NCBI GenBank assembly: GCA_026545765.1
Contig: CM048840.1
Coordinates: forward strand, 24,618,765-24,682,764
Source of the DNA: Plantago major
Lineage: Eukaryota > Streptophyta > Magnoliopsida > Lamiales > Plantaginaceae
DNA: 64,000 nt
Reading direction: 5' to 3'
This document shows positions 27,762 through 40,074 of the stretch, one piece after another. Below the pieces are notes generated by a model. That model did no database searches. It was not told the DNA's origin and saw nothing but the letters and a program-made list of their open reading frames with translations. Positions within the stretch are counted from its first letter, which is position 1. Each line of letters starts with the position of its first letter. Both the position numbers and the translations under genes were made by a program.

Positions 27762-27920
27762 ATGGAAAATTACATTTACCCCCTGTTAGATACCCTTGTC
27801 TCATTTGGGTAACCGTTAGTGTAACAATTACATCCAGGTCCAAAAAGCTAAATTTTTGTTGACCAGCTTTAATTTATAGACAAACCAAACATGCTTTAAA
27901 TATTTTCTAACATTTTCTAA

Positions 27921-28130
<210 letters not shown>

Positions 28131-28509
28131 TGTTGGAATAATTTTTATTTCCAACAATAATTATTTGAATTATTCGGTACTTCTCTTTTATAAACTTTTT
28201 TAAGGAATACATCTTGAACTATGTTTGTGTTTCGTTCAGCGTGTATATGTATGTTCAAGCTTGCTCACGAGCATCCAAGTTAAATTAAGGGCCCTTATAA
28301 ATCAATAATTATTTTCTAAAAGAATATTTATTTTATTATTGTTATTTAATTAAGTACATGCTATACTAATAGGATTTTCAAATGCTAATATGTACATTTG
28401 TTTAACAAAATACATGAAAAAGCTATTGTACAAAATGATATTTAGAAACAATAATTATATATAAAATGCACTACATAGTGCTCGATACTCGGCCAACGTA
28501 ATATATATT

Positions 28510-29717
28510 AGGGAAAATTTCGTCTGGTACCCCTTAAATTGGTGTCAATAACAGATTCACTCCTTCTATTCAAACAATAACAGTTACATCCAAAAAATTG
28601 AACTGATCAAATTCCGATATTACAAATAGGTCCAAAAGTCAAACTTGATGATGACATAGATCTACTTTTTGCTGATGTGTCAGCTGAAGTTCATGATAAT
28701 AACGAAAATGCCATTGATTTATTTGATTTTTGAGTTTCTTTTATTTTGATTCTCTATTTTCTTTTCATTTTGCTTTTCTTTTCTTTTTTCACTTTTATTT
28801 TGCCCCAACTGACATTGGACGTGTCTGTAATTAAGAGACACAAATAAAGGGACATTGATGTAATAGGTGAATTCGAAACAATTGAGTTGATGTATTTGGG
28901 GTCAAATTGAATGAACACAAACTATTTAAACCCAACTAGTTATTATCCAAAAAAATAAAAAGTTCAATTCAGTCCCTATAACTTTTTTAATTTTGCAATT
29001 AGGTTTTTAAAATTCTCAATTGCGAGGGTTACGAGTTTTCAAAACTTCAAATTGAGTCCCTGAAACCATGAAACGATCCAAATGACAATCAACATCTTCA
29101 AACTTCATATCCACCAGTGTAGCTCCGATTTGGAGCTTTGAAAGCTCAAAATAGGAGCTGTTTAGAGCTCCATTATGGTGGTTGTTGCAGCTCCATTTTG
29201 GTGCTGTGAACAGCTCCGAAATGGAGCTGTAAATAGCTCCGGTGTTGGAGTTCTTTGACTCCATTTGAGCTATTCACGACTCAAAATAGAAGCAATGACT
29301 CCAACACCGAGCTATTTGAGCTATTCACGCTCGGTGTTGGGCTATTCTGACTCCATGTCGGGCAGAATCGCGAGACCCACGGAGTTGAACAACTCGGTGA
29401 AGTATGATTAGTTCCGGTGGAGCTAATAAGAAGAAAAGTGGAAGAAGGGAAGAAAAGAGGAGGAAGGGAAGGGAAGAGAATAGGAAGAAGATGGGTTTGT
29501 GTTTGTTTTTATTTTGTCCTTTCTTTAATTGATAAATTAATTAAATTTTCTTTTTTGCTTTTCTTTTACATATCATCAAATAATATCCAACATGGCAGGA
29601 GAGAGAAAAGGAACAAAGGTTTTGGTCAACTGTAGGGGGCTATATGTTATTGTTCGAATAGAAGGGACTAATCTGTTTAGGGGGTCAATTTAAGGGGTAC
29701 CATATGTAATTTTCTCT
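28510..29717. mobile_element. Non-autonomous MULE with about 75-bp TIRs and a perfect 9-bp target-site duplication (inner element)
   Basis: The left end agggaaaatttcgtctggta and the reverse complement of the right end agagaaaattacatatggta share TGGTACCCCTTAAATTG, CCTTCTATTC and GAACAATAACA-type blocks over about 75 bp. The 9-mer atatatatt lies on both sides (28501-28509 and 29718-29726), matching the Mutator hallmark. The interior has no transposase. It contains a T-rich tract (28720-28800) and a field of repeated agctcc and gagct words (29115-29350). It sits inside the larger TIR element at 27762-30205, so it inserted later. Confidence 0.85.
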
Positions 29718-30214
29718 ATATATATTAACACGTATATACTTATAGTGAATGACACCAATTACCGGATAATCACTTGAAACATTCGAGCTAGAAGCCATAA
29801 TTGAATTAGATAATTTTGTAGTGAAAAAATCTGAAATAAGGAGACAAAATGGCAAGTTTTGGTGTATAAATAGCCTCCATTTAACTATCCAACGGCTACT
29901 TTTTTAAAAAATAACGGTCAGAAATCAATTACATTTAAGTATATACAAGTTCAGTTCTAATTACATATAAGTCCACACGTGCATGGCACGTGACATCGAT
30001 AACTTAAAATTTGGCCATTCGTTCGGAAAAAAGATAATTGGCGAGGGGTAAATGAGTTTTCCAGCTTTTAAATCGTCAAAAGTCAAATTCGTGGGCTTAT
30101 ATCTAATTGATTTTTATCTAACTGGACTCACATGTTATTGTTACACTAACGGGTACCTATTTGTAATTACGAAATCTAACAGGGGGTCCATATGTAATTC
30201 GCCCTATTTAAACT

Positions 30215-31270
30215 AATCGAGTTTATATTAAGAAACAATGAAATCAATGCACAATCTTTTATAATATAACATGATTTCTCTATGCGTAGCAAACATTGTT
30301 ATCGATTTAATAAATTTTAATTGTTGATACTTTTATTTTAGGAGTTTACATGCAACCCATGAGATATTTAGTAGTGATCCGTTTTCTTGTGGTCCGAAGT
30401 TTGATCATATGGGCCGGTGTGGTCACTTATGGACTGCTCTCCGTGGTGATATATGTTTACCCGCAAACCAATCCATCCTTTTCCGTCCACCCTATTATCA
30501 CTCGTCCGCGTATCAGGAAGCCTTTTGGATCACCAATCCGATATGTGTCCAGAGTAAGCATGCTTAATTATGGAGTTATTATAGATTCATTCAGTAAAAG
30601 GAAAAAAGTTGCACCTTATTCGTATGAGTAGGATTTTCAATCAATTAAAGCAGATGGAACTTTAGAGTGTTACATTCACACCCCTTAAATTTGCAAAACG
30701 TCCATGTTGTATTTTAGCGAGACCAACCAACTATACCTCTTGCAAGTTGGGAGTGGAATGGGTTCTGATACCATTTATATCCATCCGACCTAAAAGGTTA
30801 TGCCTCAGCCTACAAGGAGACAAGGCATACATATAGGGGTGGGCCTGGAGGTGGCATGGTTGGGCGGTCTCATTAAAATTTGTAAAATAATATTTGAGAC
30901 AATGCATACGGACAATGGCCGAGTCAGGAGGGGTCATAGTGGGGCTGTCGCCCTAAAAAATTGTAAAATAATAGTATTTGTACATGTATTATTTTCGATA
31001 AATTTAGATTTTGCTCTTTGATCTCAGAAATAATATCATAATAATTTTATCCCGAACTTAAATTTTGGCTCCGACCTGAGCACGGAGCAAAGTTGTTTAG
31101 GAAGTAGTAATATATGTGAGAGGTTGGTGCATTGCAAAACAATGTGGGCGTCAATGCAATTATCACAGAAACTTGGGGCACAAACACAACAAGAAAGTCA
31201 AGTGGACGTAAATTCCCCCGAGACTAGCGGCCATGACTAAACTACCCTCGGATACCCGTGTGTACTAAAA
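30215..31270. other. Intergenic region between the MULE nest and BTF3
   Basis: No supportable gene. An open frame at 30350-30631 lies over a dispersed repeat: 30551-30640 resembles 40747-40835 (cttaatt..gaggttatt..gat, then gcaccttatt, then tatga). The stretch at 30780-30960 is non-coding. The end of the region, from about 31150, is probably the BTF3 promoter. Confidence 0.5.
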
Positions 31271-31284
31271 GACGACGATTACAG

Positions 31285-31292
31285 TAGGGTTT
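31285..31292 (+). promoter_or_regulatory. telo-box TAGGGTTT near the BTF3 transcription start
   Basis: The octamer tagggttt (reverse complement AAACCCTA) lies just before a CT-rich leader ending at the donor at 31360/31361. Telo-boxes are common near the start sites of plant ribosomal-protein and translation genes, which fits a NAC subunit gene. Confidence 0.5.
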
Positions 31293-31299
31293 TTATTTG

Positions 31300-32306
31300 T
31301 TATCCACTCTCTTCGACCCTCAGCTCTCTCGTTTACTTCTCTCTCTCACAGTTCGCAAAGGTAATTCATTGCTTTCATTGAACTCTTGATTTCCTCTCAT
31401 TAAATCTGCATACCTAATTCATTTCATATTTGCTTTTTTTGGTCCTTTTTTTCTATATTTTTATTTTTTGCTGTTTATGAGTATCAACTATCAATCGATT
31501 AGTTCGAATACTTTGTGGATTGTTCGATATTAGATCCGTGGATATGATTTTTGGATTTTTTTGTTGTGAATACTGGTGCTCTGTGTTTAGGTTGTCGTGC
31601 TCAATTTCTGCCTTAGGGTTTTGACATTTTCGTCGATGTGTGATTCATTTTGGAGTAGGGTTTTGTTTTTGTGTGTTTGGTAGGAAATTTGAGTTGAAGT
31701 TGGTTTTGCTAATCTATAGTTGTGAAGTTTGCTTGATTATTAGACTCACATTTGGGGGAAACAAAAGCGGGAAATGATGTTTGTTGTCACTGATTCTGTA
31801 GTTATTTCTGTTTTATCTTTGGGACACTGAAATCTGAATGCTGATTATTTTAGCTAAGCCAATACATATCTGTTGCCAAATGATTGGAGTATGGCTAGGA
31901 ATTTGAACTTGACTTATGTGCCAAACTAGTGTTTTGTACTACGTGTGATATGATGATTGATGGAGTATAATGATTCAGGAAGTTGAGTTGGGCACTTCAT
32001 AAGATCTTATCATCCTTTGCTTTTCTGTAGTCTGTACTACTTGAAATATTTGGAAATGTTCTAAAAAAGCTCGAGAATAATAGCGTTTTTCCTGATGTTT
32101 TATCATGTCTGATTATTTGACAATCGTGGCATAGTTTATCCTTATTGTCTCGTTGGCCGGGTAAGAAGACTTCAACCAGTATTGGGCTGGTTCTGGTTTT
32201 TGGCGGTCGTATATATTTCTCTTGCCAGCATCAGGAAATTAGCTTGTAAGAAACATGAAATTGTCTGGCACTATTTTATAACTGTCTTTGCTTTCCAACT
32301 ACACAG
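31300..32306 (+). other. BTF3 5' untranslated exon and leader intron
   Basis: A CT-rich leader (about 31300-31360) ends cgcaaag/gtaattc. A T-rich intron of 946 bp (31361-32306) ends acacag directly before the ATG at 32307. Long first introns in the leader are typical of highly expressed plant translation genes and often raise expression. The transcription start is estimated. Confidence 0.65.
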
Positions 32307-33410
32307 ATGAATGTAGAAAAGTTGAAGAAGATGGCCGGATCAGTCCGGACTGGTGGGAAGGGGACCATGAGAAGGTATGATTTGCTGTCACTTAACACTT
32401 ATTTTTCTATGAGGAGCAGGACCCTACAAATTCACAATGCAGTTATAGAGATGGCAAGACATCACAGTGCAGTGAAGGATCTTATAATTTCTGAGCTGTT
32501 TGCTCTTCGTATATGCTACTTAATGGGAATCTTCCTCCATTTGCAGAAAGAAGAAGGCCGTCCATAAGACAACTACAACTGATGACAAAAGACTGCAAAG
32601 CACCTTGAAGAGAATCGGAGTGAATGCCATACCTGCAATTGAAGAAGTCAATATTTTCAAGGAGGATGTGGTCATCCAGTTCACCAACCCTAAGGGTGTG
32701 TGTTACATGACCTGAATTTCAGTTTTACCCAACAGGCTTACTGTTTAGAATCTACAACATCTAATTTTACTGCTGGTGTTTCTTTGATTCTGCAGTTCAA
32801 GCATCTATTGCTGCCAACACTTGGGTTGTTAGTGGCACTCCCCAGACCAAGAGTATGTTCCCTTCTCTGTTTTAACTCTTATCCAAACTATTAACCTTAT
32901 TGATTTCCCTCCAGAAATATTTTTGTGTGCAATTTGTGAAAATGAATCAGTGGGAAGTTTTATTTTGTGGTTGGGGTTGTTGATCTTTTGTTCAAAGTAC
33001 ATTGGCAATTCTGTATTAATGTAATCATTCATTTTTTATTCGTGCTGGGTTTCATTTACATCCATATTGATATGCTTGTCCTTTCCTTTTTATTTCGTCA
33101 GAATTGCAAGACATTCTTCCCCAAATCATCCACCAATTAGGTAAGTAGTTATGACTCACTTGTGTTCCTGTAGCTTAATTTTTTTTGCTAAACACTTGGC
33201 TCAGAAGCTTTATTGTAATATATTTCAGGTCCTGATAACTTGGAGAATTTGAAGAAACTGGCAGAACAGTTCCAGAAACAGGCACCTGCCACTGGTGCTG
33301 GTGCTACCGTGACAGCAGAGGACGACGATGATGATGTCCCTGAACTTGTCGCTGGTGAAACATTTGAAGCTGCTGCTGAGGAGGAGCACACCCATACCCA
33401 TGCCTCTTAA
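32307..33410 (+). CDS. BTF3: Nascent polypeptide-associated complex subunit beta (BTF3)
   Basis: Five coding exons: 32307-32374, 32547-32695, 32796-32852, 33102-33140 and 33229-33410. They give 164 aa, matching the roughly 165 aa of Arabidopsis BTF3. The start is [19 protein letters not shown]. The basic ribosome-binding stretch R-KKKAVHK spans the first coding intron. The NAC beta-barrel region runs from about residue 36 to 100 ([38 protein letters not shown]). The tail is acidic and His-rich ([21 protein letters not shown]). The protein pairs with NAC-alpha at the ribosome exit tunnel and shields nascent chains. Introns are GT-AG and phases agree. It converges on the membrane-protein gene at 34204-34614. 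Confidence 0.95.
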
Positions 33411-34203
33411 GGGTGCTGTTTTTAGTTGTGTCTGCCATAATTTTGCATGTTTTTTGAATCTGCTATGTGTTATGTTCAGATTGATAACAGAAAACTGGCA
33501 CTTGAACTTTCCGACTCTCAGCTTAATTATTTCAGAGCTTTATCTACCAAAATTGAATCGAATGGGTGTCCTTTCAGCTTTATTTCAGAGATTTGGCCAG
33601 ATGACATAACAAACCTTATGTATGAGTTGAGTAGAGGATGGGTGTCCTATCTGAAGGGTCTCTTTTGTCATCTGGTATCATATGTTTAGGAGTCCCCTTT
33701 TAGCAGGGTGGTGCGGATTGATAATTGAAAAAGGGAAGTGTGTATTACTGATTGCAACCATTGTTTTATTGTTAACCTTGATCTTACAGCGAAGAGAAAC
33801 TCCTTTCAGCTTTACAGAGGATTTGTTGTCACTTGTAAGTGTAATCAGAGAGCTGTGCCTGTAAATCTCTGATGGTAAGGTGGTTGAATTGCCTCTTTTA
33901 GGACGGGGACTGCAGCCATGGCAAATGACAAACCGTCTGCGTGCATTTTGTTCTCCTAGTAAAAGGTGTAACATTATATATGCCATTTGGAACGATTCCT
34001 TTTCCAGTTTTCATAGAAAGATGACATTCTAAGCACCTAGGTAAGATTGCGTATGAAGCAAAATTGTGTGGTAAACTAGAATCGGGACTAAGTACTAGAA
34101 TTCTTGCATTCACTGTGAATGGTGAGGACAGTAGAGAACGAGTTGGGTTACATTTATTTGTGTTTAGAACCATTAATTTGACCAGCAGCACTGGATGAAG
34201 ATA
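33411..34203. other. Convergent 3' region of BTF3 and the membrane-protein gene
   Basis: About 0.8 kb expected to hold both 3' untranslated regions. Small open frames here show no domain. A short duplicated phrase (cctttcagcttta) occurs near 33568 and 33803. Confidence 0.5.
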
Positions 34204-34614
34204 TCATGCATCTGAACATGGAAAAGTCCATCCAGCATAGACATTAAGGCCAAGTAGCGCAATGCATCCGGTAATGTAAACGCCCATTGCAAACCTCCGT
34301 GTCCATCTCCATATGCATTTGTACTGCACTTGCATTTCGTCTATGTACTCCAGTATCCTTTTGGATTCAAGAAGTAATAGGAAGATAAAGATGATGATGA
34401 GACCTCCAGGAACCGTAGCCGCAACAATGAAATATGCACGAAAGTGACATACCTTCTCCGAAGGGGAGGAAGGATAGTAAGCAGCAAACACAAGCAACTG
34501 AGTGAAGAAGAAAATCAGCGTTACCCTAGTTACCAGCTTCACATGAGAGATATATCTGATCTCAAGATAGTAGTGCGTATCCATTCCTGCTCCTATACCT
34601 CTAGTGTCAGGCAT
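34204..34614 (-). CDS. Small putative three-pass membrane protein, unidentified
   Basis: One open frame of 136 codons. A second Met (MDTHYYLEI, at 34584) is an equally good start. Three hydrophobic segments are visible: RVTLIFFFTQLLVFAAYY (about residues 30-47), YFIVAATVPGGLIIIFIFLLLL (about 61-82) and FAMGVYITGCIALLGLNVYAGW (about 108-129). A charged loop with KRILEYIDEMQVQYKCIW separates the last two. I do not recognise the family. It could be a complete single-exon gene or the last exon of a longer one, since no upstream exon was found in the repeat-rich 34.6-36 kb. Transcript data would settle whether it is expressed. Confidence 0.45.
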   Translation of the reverse strand: MPDTRGIGAGMDTHYYLEIRYISHVKLVTRVTLIFFFTQLLVFAAYYPSSPSEKVCHFRAYFIVAATVPGGLIIIFIFLLLLESKRILEYIDEMQVQYKCIWRWTRRFAMGVYITGCIALLGLNVYAGWTFPCSDA

Positions 34615-36011
34615 TTCACCTTCAAAACAGAGTGGTAAAGTATTTAGTAACAGAGAACATCATTTACAAGACGCAACATTCTAACTAGTGTTTTTTTTTT
34701 TTTGTGAGAATCATTCTAACTAGTTGTCCAATAGAGTGTTTCTATAAGACAAACAAAGAAGACTAATCATCTGCATTTGTTTTTCTCCATTTTAGGGAAA
34801 ACTTAAACTGAGCTCCGATTAGAATGAGAATAGAATTCAAAACCAATTCACATTGCCTTGGGTAAATTTAATTTCATATTTAACGAGCTAGGAGGATCAC
34901 AATTGCACAGCCAATGGCCCATGGCTGCAAAAAGGGAAAATATACTATAGAATTATTTTTTTAAAAAAAGGTTTTTAAACATTTCGGAAAAATCATGTAA
35001 AATTCTTGAATAGATGGTCGTATAAATTTATATTAAACGCACATAAGATGTAGTCTTTCCTAACATTTGAATAACCAGGCATTTTGTATAGTAATTTCGC
35101 AAAAAAGTAATCAGAAAACATAAGTAAAAATAATTTTATCAAAACTTAGAGAGTGAAATCCCCCTCATCCTACTCACAACTCCAGCCGTATCAATCCGCT
35201 CAATAAAAAATGCAACCTGAGAATCCAATCCAAAATTAAGTTGATGCTTGTGCTAATTATCATCAAATCACCAATGTTAGGTATCTGTTAATGCTAACAT
35301 ATTTTTTTACTTAGATGACATAATTACAACAGGAATGGAAAATGAAATAACATATGAATTGACAAAAAAAATATTAGAAAAAAATCCAATGTATTGACAC
35401 AAAAAAGATTTGAAAAAGATCCAATGTATTGACACAAAAAAAGATTAGAACAAAATCCAATGTATTCTACACTTGCATACACCTACCAATTGCTTTGAGC
35501 GTGCGGACTGCGGACAGAATCGGTGTTTTCAACCCTGATAGAAGAGCGGAGTGATTGCAAATCACAAAATTTTACTGCAAGTTGCTCAATATATCTGGAG
35601 AAAAAAATAAGAAAAAAGGGAAAGTAAATTCTTGATTTCAAAACCTTGAAACATAAATTTTGACCAAAATATTACAAAATTATTATTTGAACTTTGAAAA
35701 TTGTAGACAAAGACCCTTGCCACCAAGTATTACAAAAAAAAGACCCAATCTGAGTTAATACAATGTTGTAATTTAGAGAGTCATGTGTTAATATAATGTT
35801 GTAACTCATCAATTCGTGTGTTAATATAGTGTTGCAACTCAGATGATCTCTATTTGAATTAAAATTTGGGGATGGTCCCTGTATGTGATGAACCGTAATC
35901 TACCCTCCAGGGACATTTGTGTTATTTACCAATAAAAGCAAGATCCAATGCTAGCTATCATAAGATCTACATTTTCTATACAGTACCTTATACATACCGC
36001 CAAATCACTTA
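34615..36011. other. AT-rich intergenic region with two short tandem repeats
   Basis: No gene seen. About 35359-35466 holds three imperfect copies of a roughly 41-bp unit with aatccaatgtattgacacaa. About 35755-35850 holds three copies of a 33-bp unit beginning ttaatataatgttgtaact. The remainder is AT-rich. Confidence 0.6.
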
Positions 36012-36187
36012 GGCTCTGTTCTTTTTATCTGAAAACTCATTAATTTCAGTTCAGTTCAGACGAAGAGAACATTGCCTTCTCTTCGTCTAAAAATTCATTA
36101 ATTTCAGTTCAATTCAGTTCAGTTTTGCTTAGTTATATTTTATACTATAATTTAGTTCAGTTCTGTTCAGACGAAGAGAACAGTGCC
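36012..36187. mobile_element. Tourist-like MITE (PIF/Harbinger type) with TTA target duplication
   Basis: The left end is ggctctgttctttttatctg. The right end, reverse complemented, is ggcactgttctcttcgtctg. TTA lies on both sides (36009-36011 and 36188-36190). The internal sequence repeats cagttcagttcag words. 176 bp with no coding capacity. The TTA duplication and GGC/GGG-starting TIRs fit Tourist MITEs. Confidence 0.85.
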
Positions 36188-36391
36188 TTAGTACCACGTA
36201 AAAATCACGTTAAGTTTTGATTAAACTGAAATAAGTACATAGGGGGTCATGAAATGTGGATCAACATAGACCAACTCTCATCTTCCAACCACATTTAGCT
36301 ATCTCGATGTGAGTGTTAAAGTGTAACTCCTGATAAGACAAGGCTATATATATTCACTCACTTCATTCGTGTGATTTGCTCAAAACTGTAA

Positions 36392-38316
36392 CAGTTTGTT
36401 TGGTATGACCAAAACCAGGCTTTTGTGGGCATTTTTGGCCTATTTTTTTGTTTGGTTCGTTTTAGTCTTGGGCCATGGTGGCCCAACTGACCGGCCATAA
36501 TAAATCGGGCAGCGATTTGATTGGGGTTGCTGAAGGTGAGGTGGACGAAATGGCCCGTTTTTTATGGACCAATTTTTTGTTGGTTTTGGGTTAGACGATG
36601 GATTGGGCTTTAGTCCACGTAGGATAAGCCGTTTTCAGTTCGTCCTAGTTCGAGGTAGTTCATTTTGATAAATGTCTAAATTGCCCTCGTCTAGGTTTAA
36701 TACAACAAGGAGCTGAAAGTTTCTATTTTTGTGTTCTTCGAGCTGGAAAACGACGGCTGGTCTGAAGAGTAAAGAAAAGTGCGCGAATTGAATATAGCAG
36801 TCGGAATTACTTCACTTAAGGTATGTTTCTCCTAATTCAGGACACGATCATGACATAATTGTAGCGGAATCTTGTTTTGTATTTTTCGAATGTTGTTAGT
36901 TTTGCGATTTGGATATAAAATGTTTGCCTTAGCGTGATGAAGCTTAATGAATTATACTTGGTAAGTGAACTACATGTGCAGAGTAGTGTAATCCATATGT
37001 TCATGCATTTGTGATTGTTTTTCGCTTTGGCTGTTTTGTTGCGATGTTAGCGATGAACTTGTCTTGCTGGTTCTTTGTTTAAGGGACGGGTTACGAATGG
37101 ATTTAAGAGAGCAGCAAATTCTAGTACTGATGTTACACGTGGTTAACATGATGGAATTCTTAATGTTGATTAGCATGTTGGGAACAGAGATTAATGTGTC
37201 GGAGTTTCGCCTATATCTGGTTGAACCACATAATAGGGCACGGTACAATATGTATTGCAGGCTCTACAGTTAGTTGGACATGAATTTTAGACTGTTTGTA
37301 GAAGAAGATGTAGCATGTATTGATAACCTACGAATGGATAGGAACTGTTTTGCAAAGCTTTGCCAGGTGCTCCACACTGCAGGGGGTTAACAGATGGGAG
37401 ATACGTATCCGTTAAAGAACAGGTTGGCATGTTTTTATCAATAATTGCACATAACAATAAGAACCGGGTCATTCACTTTGACTTCATTCGATCCGGTGAA
37501 ACCATTAGTAAGTACTTCCATGAGGTTTTGAATGCGATTCTCCGTCTGCACAAGGACCTTCTTGTTCGTCCGAAGCCAATCAGCCATGACTATGGAACTG
37601 AGAGATGGCAGCCTTTTCAGGTAATGTAGTATTCCAGGTTCATTTTGCTGTTGTCGTTGCTTTGGCTAAATTCTAAATGTTAATACAACTTTGTTCCTAT
37701 ATTTGTAGGGCTGCCTAGGAGCCTTGGATGGAACACATGTCCGTGTAAGGGTCCCTAAGGAGGATCAAATCCCTTACCGTGGGAGGAAGGGAATGTCCTT
37801 GCTGCTTGTGATCCCGACATGTTGTTCACTTATGTGCTCAGCGGTTGGGAGGGTTCCTATGTAGACAGCCGTGTGTTGAGTAACGCCCTTGCTCGTAGGA
37901 GTGGTCTATGAGTTCCCGAAGGTAAATGGTGAATGCATCCTTCTTTCTGCAGACAGCCAAAGAAATAGCTTTCACACGGAGAGAAACTTCCTGATGTATC
38001 ATAGCCACTAAAAATTGTGAGGGAGTTTTGCCTATTTCAAATATAAATCGAAAGGGTACATTGGACATTTCTCGTGGAATAGTAAGGGTGCATTAGGCAA
38101 TTCGCCCAAGATTAGCCATAAGTTCGCTTTACCCCATTACCAAACACTGAACGGCCCAATGGAAGCCAAATGAACCAAACAGACAAATAATCGGCCCAAT
38201 GGAAGCCAAACACACAAAAGTGTTCTTTTGGCCCAAAATTAAAACCCAGCTTCTGGAAATAAAATAGTGATAACGACCCATTTTTAGAACGGGCCAAATC
38301 CATACCAAACGAATTG
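36392..38316 (+). mobile_element. Degenerate PIF/Harbinger transposon with TAA target duplication
   Basis: The ends are cagtttgtttggtatgac and, reverse complemented, caattcgtttggtatgga. TAA lies directly outside each (36389-36391 and 38317-38319). At 1.9 kb it is shorter than an autonomous element but contains remains of a DDE transposase at about 37070-37920. Subterminal zones at both ends are rich in tggcccaa and gggcc words. The copy is inactive. Confidence 0.85.
37064..37920 (+). pseudogene. HARBI1/ALP1-like transposase remnant
   Basis: Fragments in two or more frames read CFAKLCQVLHTAGG, LTDGRYVSVKEQVGMFLSII, VIHFDFIRSGETISKYFHEV, and, after a probable short intron near 37622-37709, [34 protein letters not shown] carries the first catalytic Asp of DDE_Tnp_4 transposases. 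The part with the later acidic residues is out of frame (about 37800-37900) and ends in stops. Domesticated relatives such as ALP1 keep an intact frame; this one does not. Confidence 0.8.
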
Positions 38317-38321
38317 TAATG

Positions 38322-38516
38322 GTCTTTCGCATTAAAGAAATCTTTCCATTTCTTATTTTATGGTCATTTGTCTTCGACTTTTGTGCAAATTACTCTTAAA
38401 CTATAATAGTAAATAATTTAATAAAATCATACAATGAAAATTTAATAATTCGCGGTCAAAGTCAAAGACAGTTGACCGATTAAAGTCAAAATGGAAAGAT
38501 TTCTTGGAACGGAGGG
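38322..38516. mobile_element. Stowaway-like MITE remnant
   Basis: The right end ggaacggagggagta is typical of Stowaway. Its inner TIR (aagaaatctttccattt, then ggtca and gactttg words, reverse complemented) is mirrored near 38333-38375. The left tip is diverged and lies directly against the Harbinger right flank. Call and limits are approximate. Confidence 0.5.
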
Positions 38517-39722
38517 AGTATTATTTAAGTTAAAGTCAAATCATATTCTTCTTGCGGTGTGGAGTTTTAAAACGCCAAATAAATATAGTATATAGAATAG
38601 CTAAGCTGACTTTGTATTTCATTTAATCGGATGTGTCAGTGTTTTAAAGCAATATTGAGATAGAGTGGCCTACTCAGAATTTCTCAGTGCACCTGCACAT
38701 ACACGAGTGCAAATAAAGTTAAAATGTTGTGGAGCGATTTTAGGGTGGTGACATAACTTGAAAGTTCTCGTGCACGTACACGTGATCATGATAAATACGC
38801 GGAAAAATACATGTGTAGGTATGTAAGTCTATATTACCTGAAGATCAGTACACAAGTAACTGCGTCGGCGTAAAAGGTCGGGCTCCACCATAAGGTACCG
38901 ACAAAATTTGAGTTGAATTTTGGCAAAACACAAATCGAGTTGAGTTTTGGCAAAACAAAAATCTAGTTGAATTTTGACAAAACTCAATTCGACGATAGCA
39001 TTTTAATATGAGTTAGGTTTTGAAATTTTACGTTTAGTAATTAATATTGATGTTAATAGGGTTTATTAGTATATATATTTGGATATGTTACATAAGTATA
39101 AGAATTTATAGGATCAACTCAATTTAGTAAAAAGTAATATAATTTGAGTAGAATAGTGATGCATTCGATACTAAACACATTCATTTTTTTACTATACCAC
39201 CTCCAACAATCAAACCCAATCTCCTTCAGACAAGTTAACATTCACTCACATCAAACACAACCAAACTATGTATGGCTTCATCCCCAACAATCAAACTCTA
39301 TCATATTCATACACAAATTTCCTTTTCATTTCTTTGAAAACTACACTATTCTTTTCTCATTTCTTTTAAACCTTCATACTTAATATTATTTTAAATATCG
39401 TTAATTATTATAATAACATCAAATAAAAATAAAAAAGTTACTGGGATGAAAAAAAGTTACAGTAATTGAGGCGAAAAGTTACAAAATCAAAAATGAAAAG
39501 AAAAGAAAAAAGAGAAAGAAACAAAAGCAAAACAAAAGACTAGAAGAAAGTGTAATAATTAAATGAAAATAAAAAATAAAAAAGAAGGTAAATGATCGAT
39601 CAAACCCTTCTGTTGGCTCTGTTTGATGCCATCAGACGGGTATGATCGATTTCACGCAATCACGCCCGCGTAGGATTTGATGGCCATCACACCATTGATG
39701 GAGCTGGTCTTAATTTCGTTAA
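38517..39722. other. Intergenic AT-rich region with a 27-bp tandem repeat
   Basis: Three copies of a 27-bp unit (gagttgaattttggcaaaac) lie at about 38910-38990. The rest is AT-rich with an A-rich stretch at 39425-39590. No gene was recognised. Confidence 0.55.
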
Positions 39723-40071
39723 GGGGCTGTTTAGTATGTTTATGGTGTTATTCTTCATGCCAACATTTTGCCAATATCTAACCCAATCCGTTTAATGCCA
39801 TGCCAAAAGTTTCCTGGTCCACATAAAAATGGACCGTGCTGAAGCCATAGCCCAAATTCCTTGTGCCTGGCCCAAACTCATAGGCATTATGGCATGCCAA
39901 AACCTAGCCACGTCAGGTCCATTAGCCAATCACAATGCTACCCGGATGATATGGATCGGCCAGTTGCCGATTAATGCCGAAAATTTCATCTCCACCAAAC
40001 ACGATTCTTAGCAAGTTAAAAAGTTGTCAAATTGAGTAAGAATCACGGCATTACGATGCCAGATACTCCCT
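39723..40071. mobile_element. Probable Tourist-like MITE with TAA target duplication
   Basis: It begins ggggctgtttagtatg after TAA (39720-39722) and ends gatactccct before TAA (40072-40074). The interior is rich in tgcca/tggca words, suggesting a palindromic subterminal structure. The ends match only loosely, so this call is weaker than the one at 36012. Confidence 0.5.
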
Positions 40072-40074
40072 TAA

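Noticed and set aside
30350-30631. 93-codon open frame with a hydrophobic start
   Set aside because: It lies over a dispersed repeat also seen near 40747 and has no recognisable domain.
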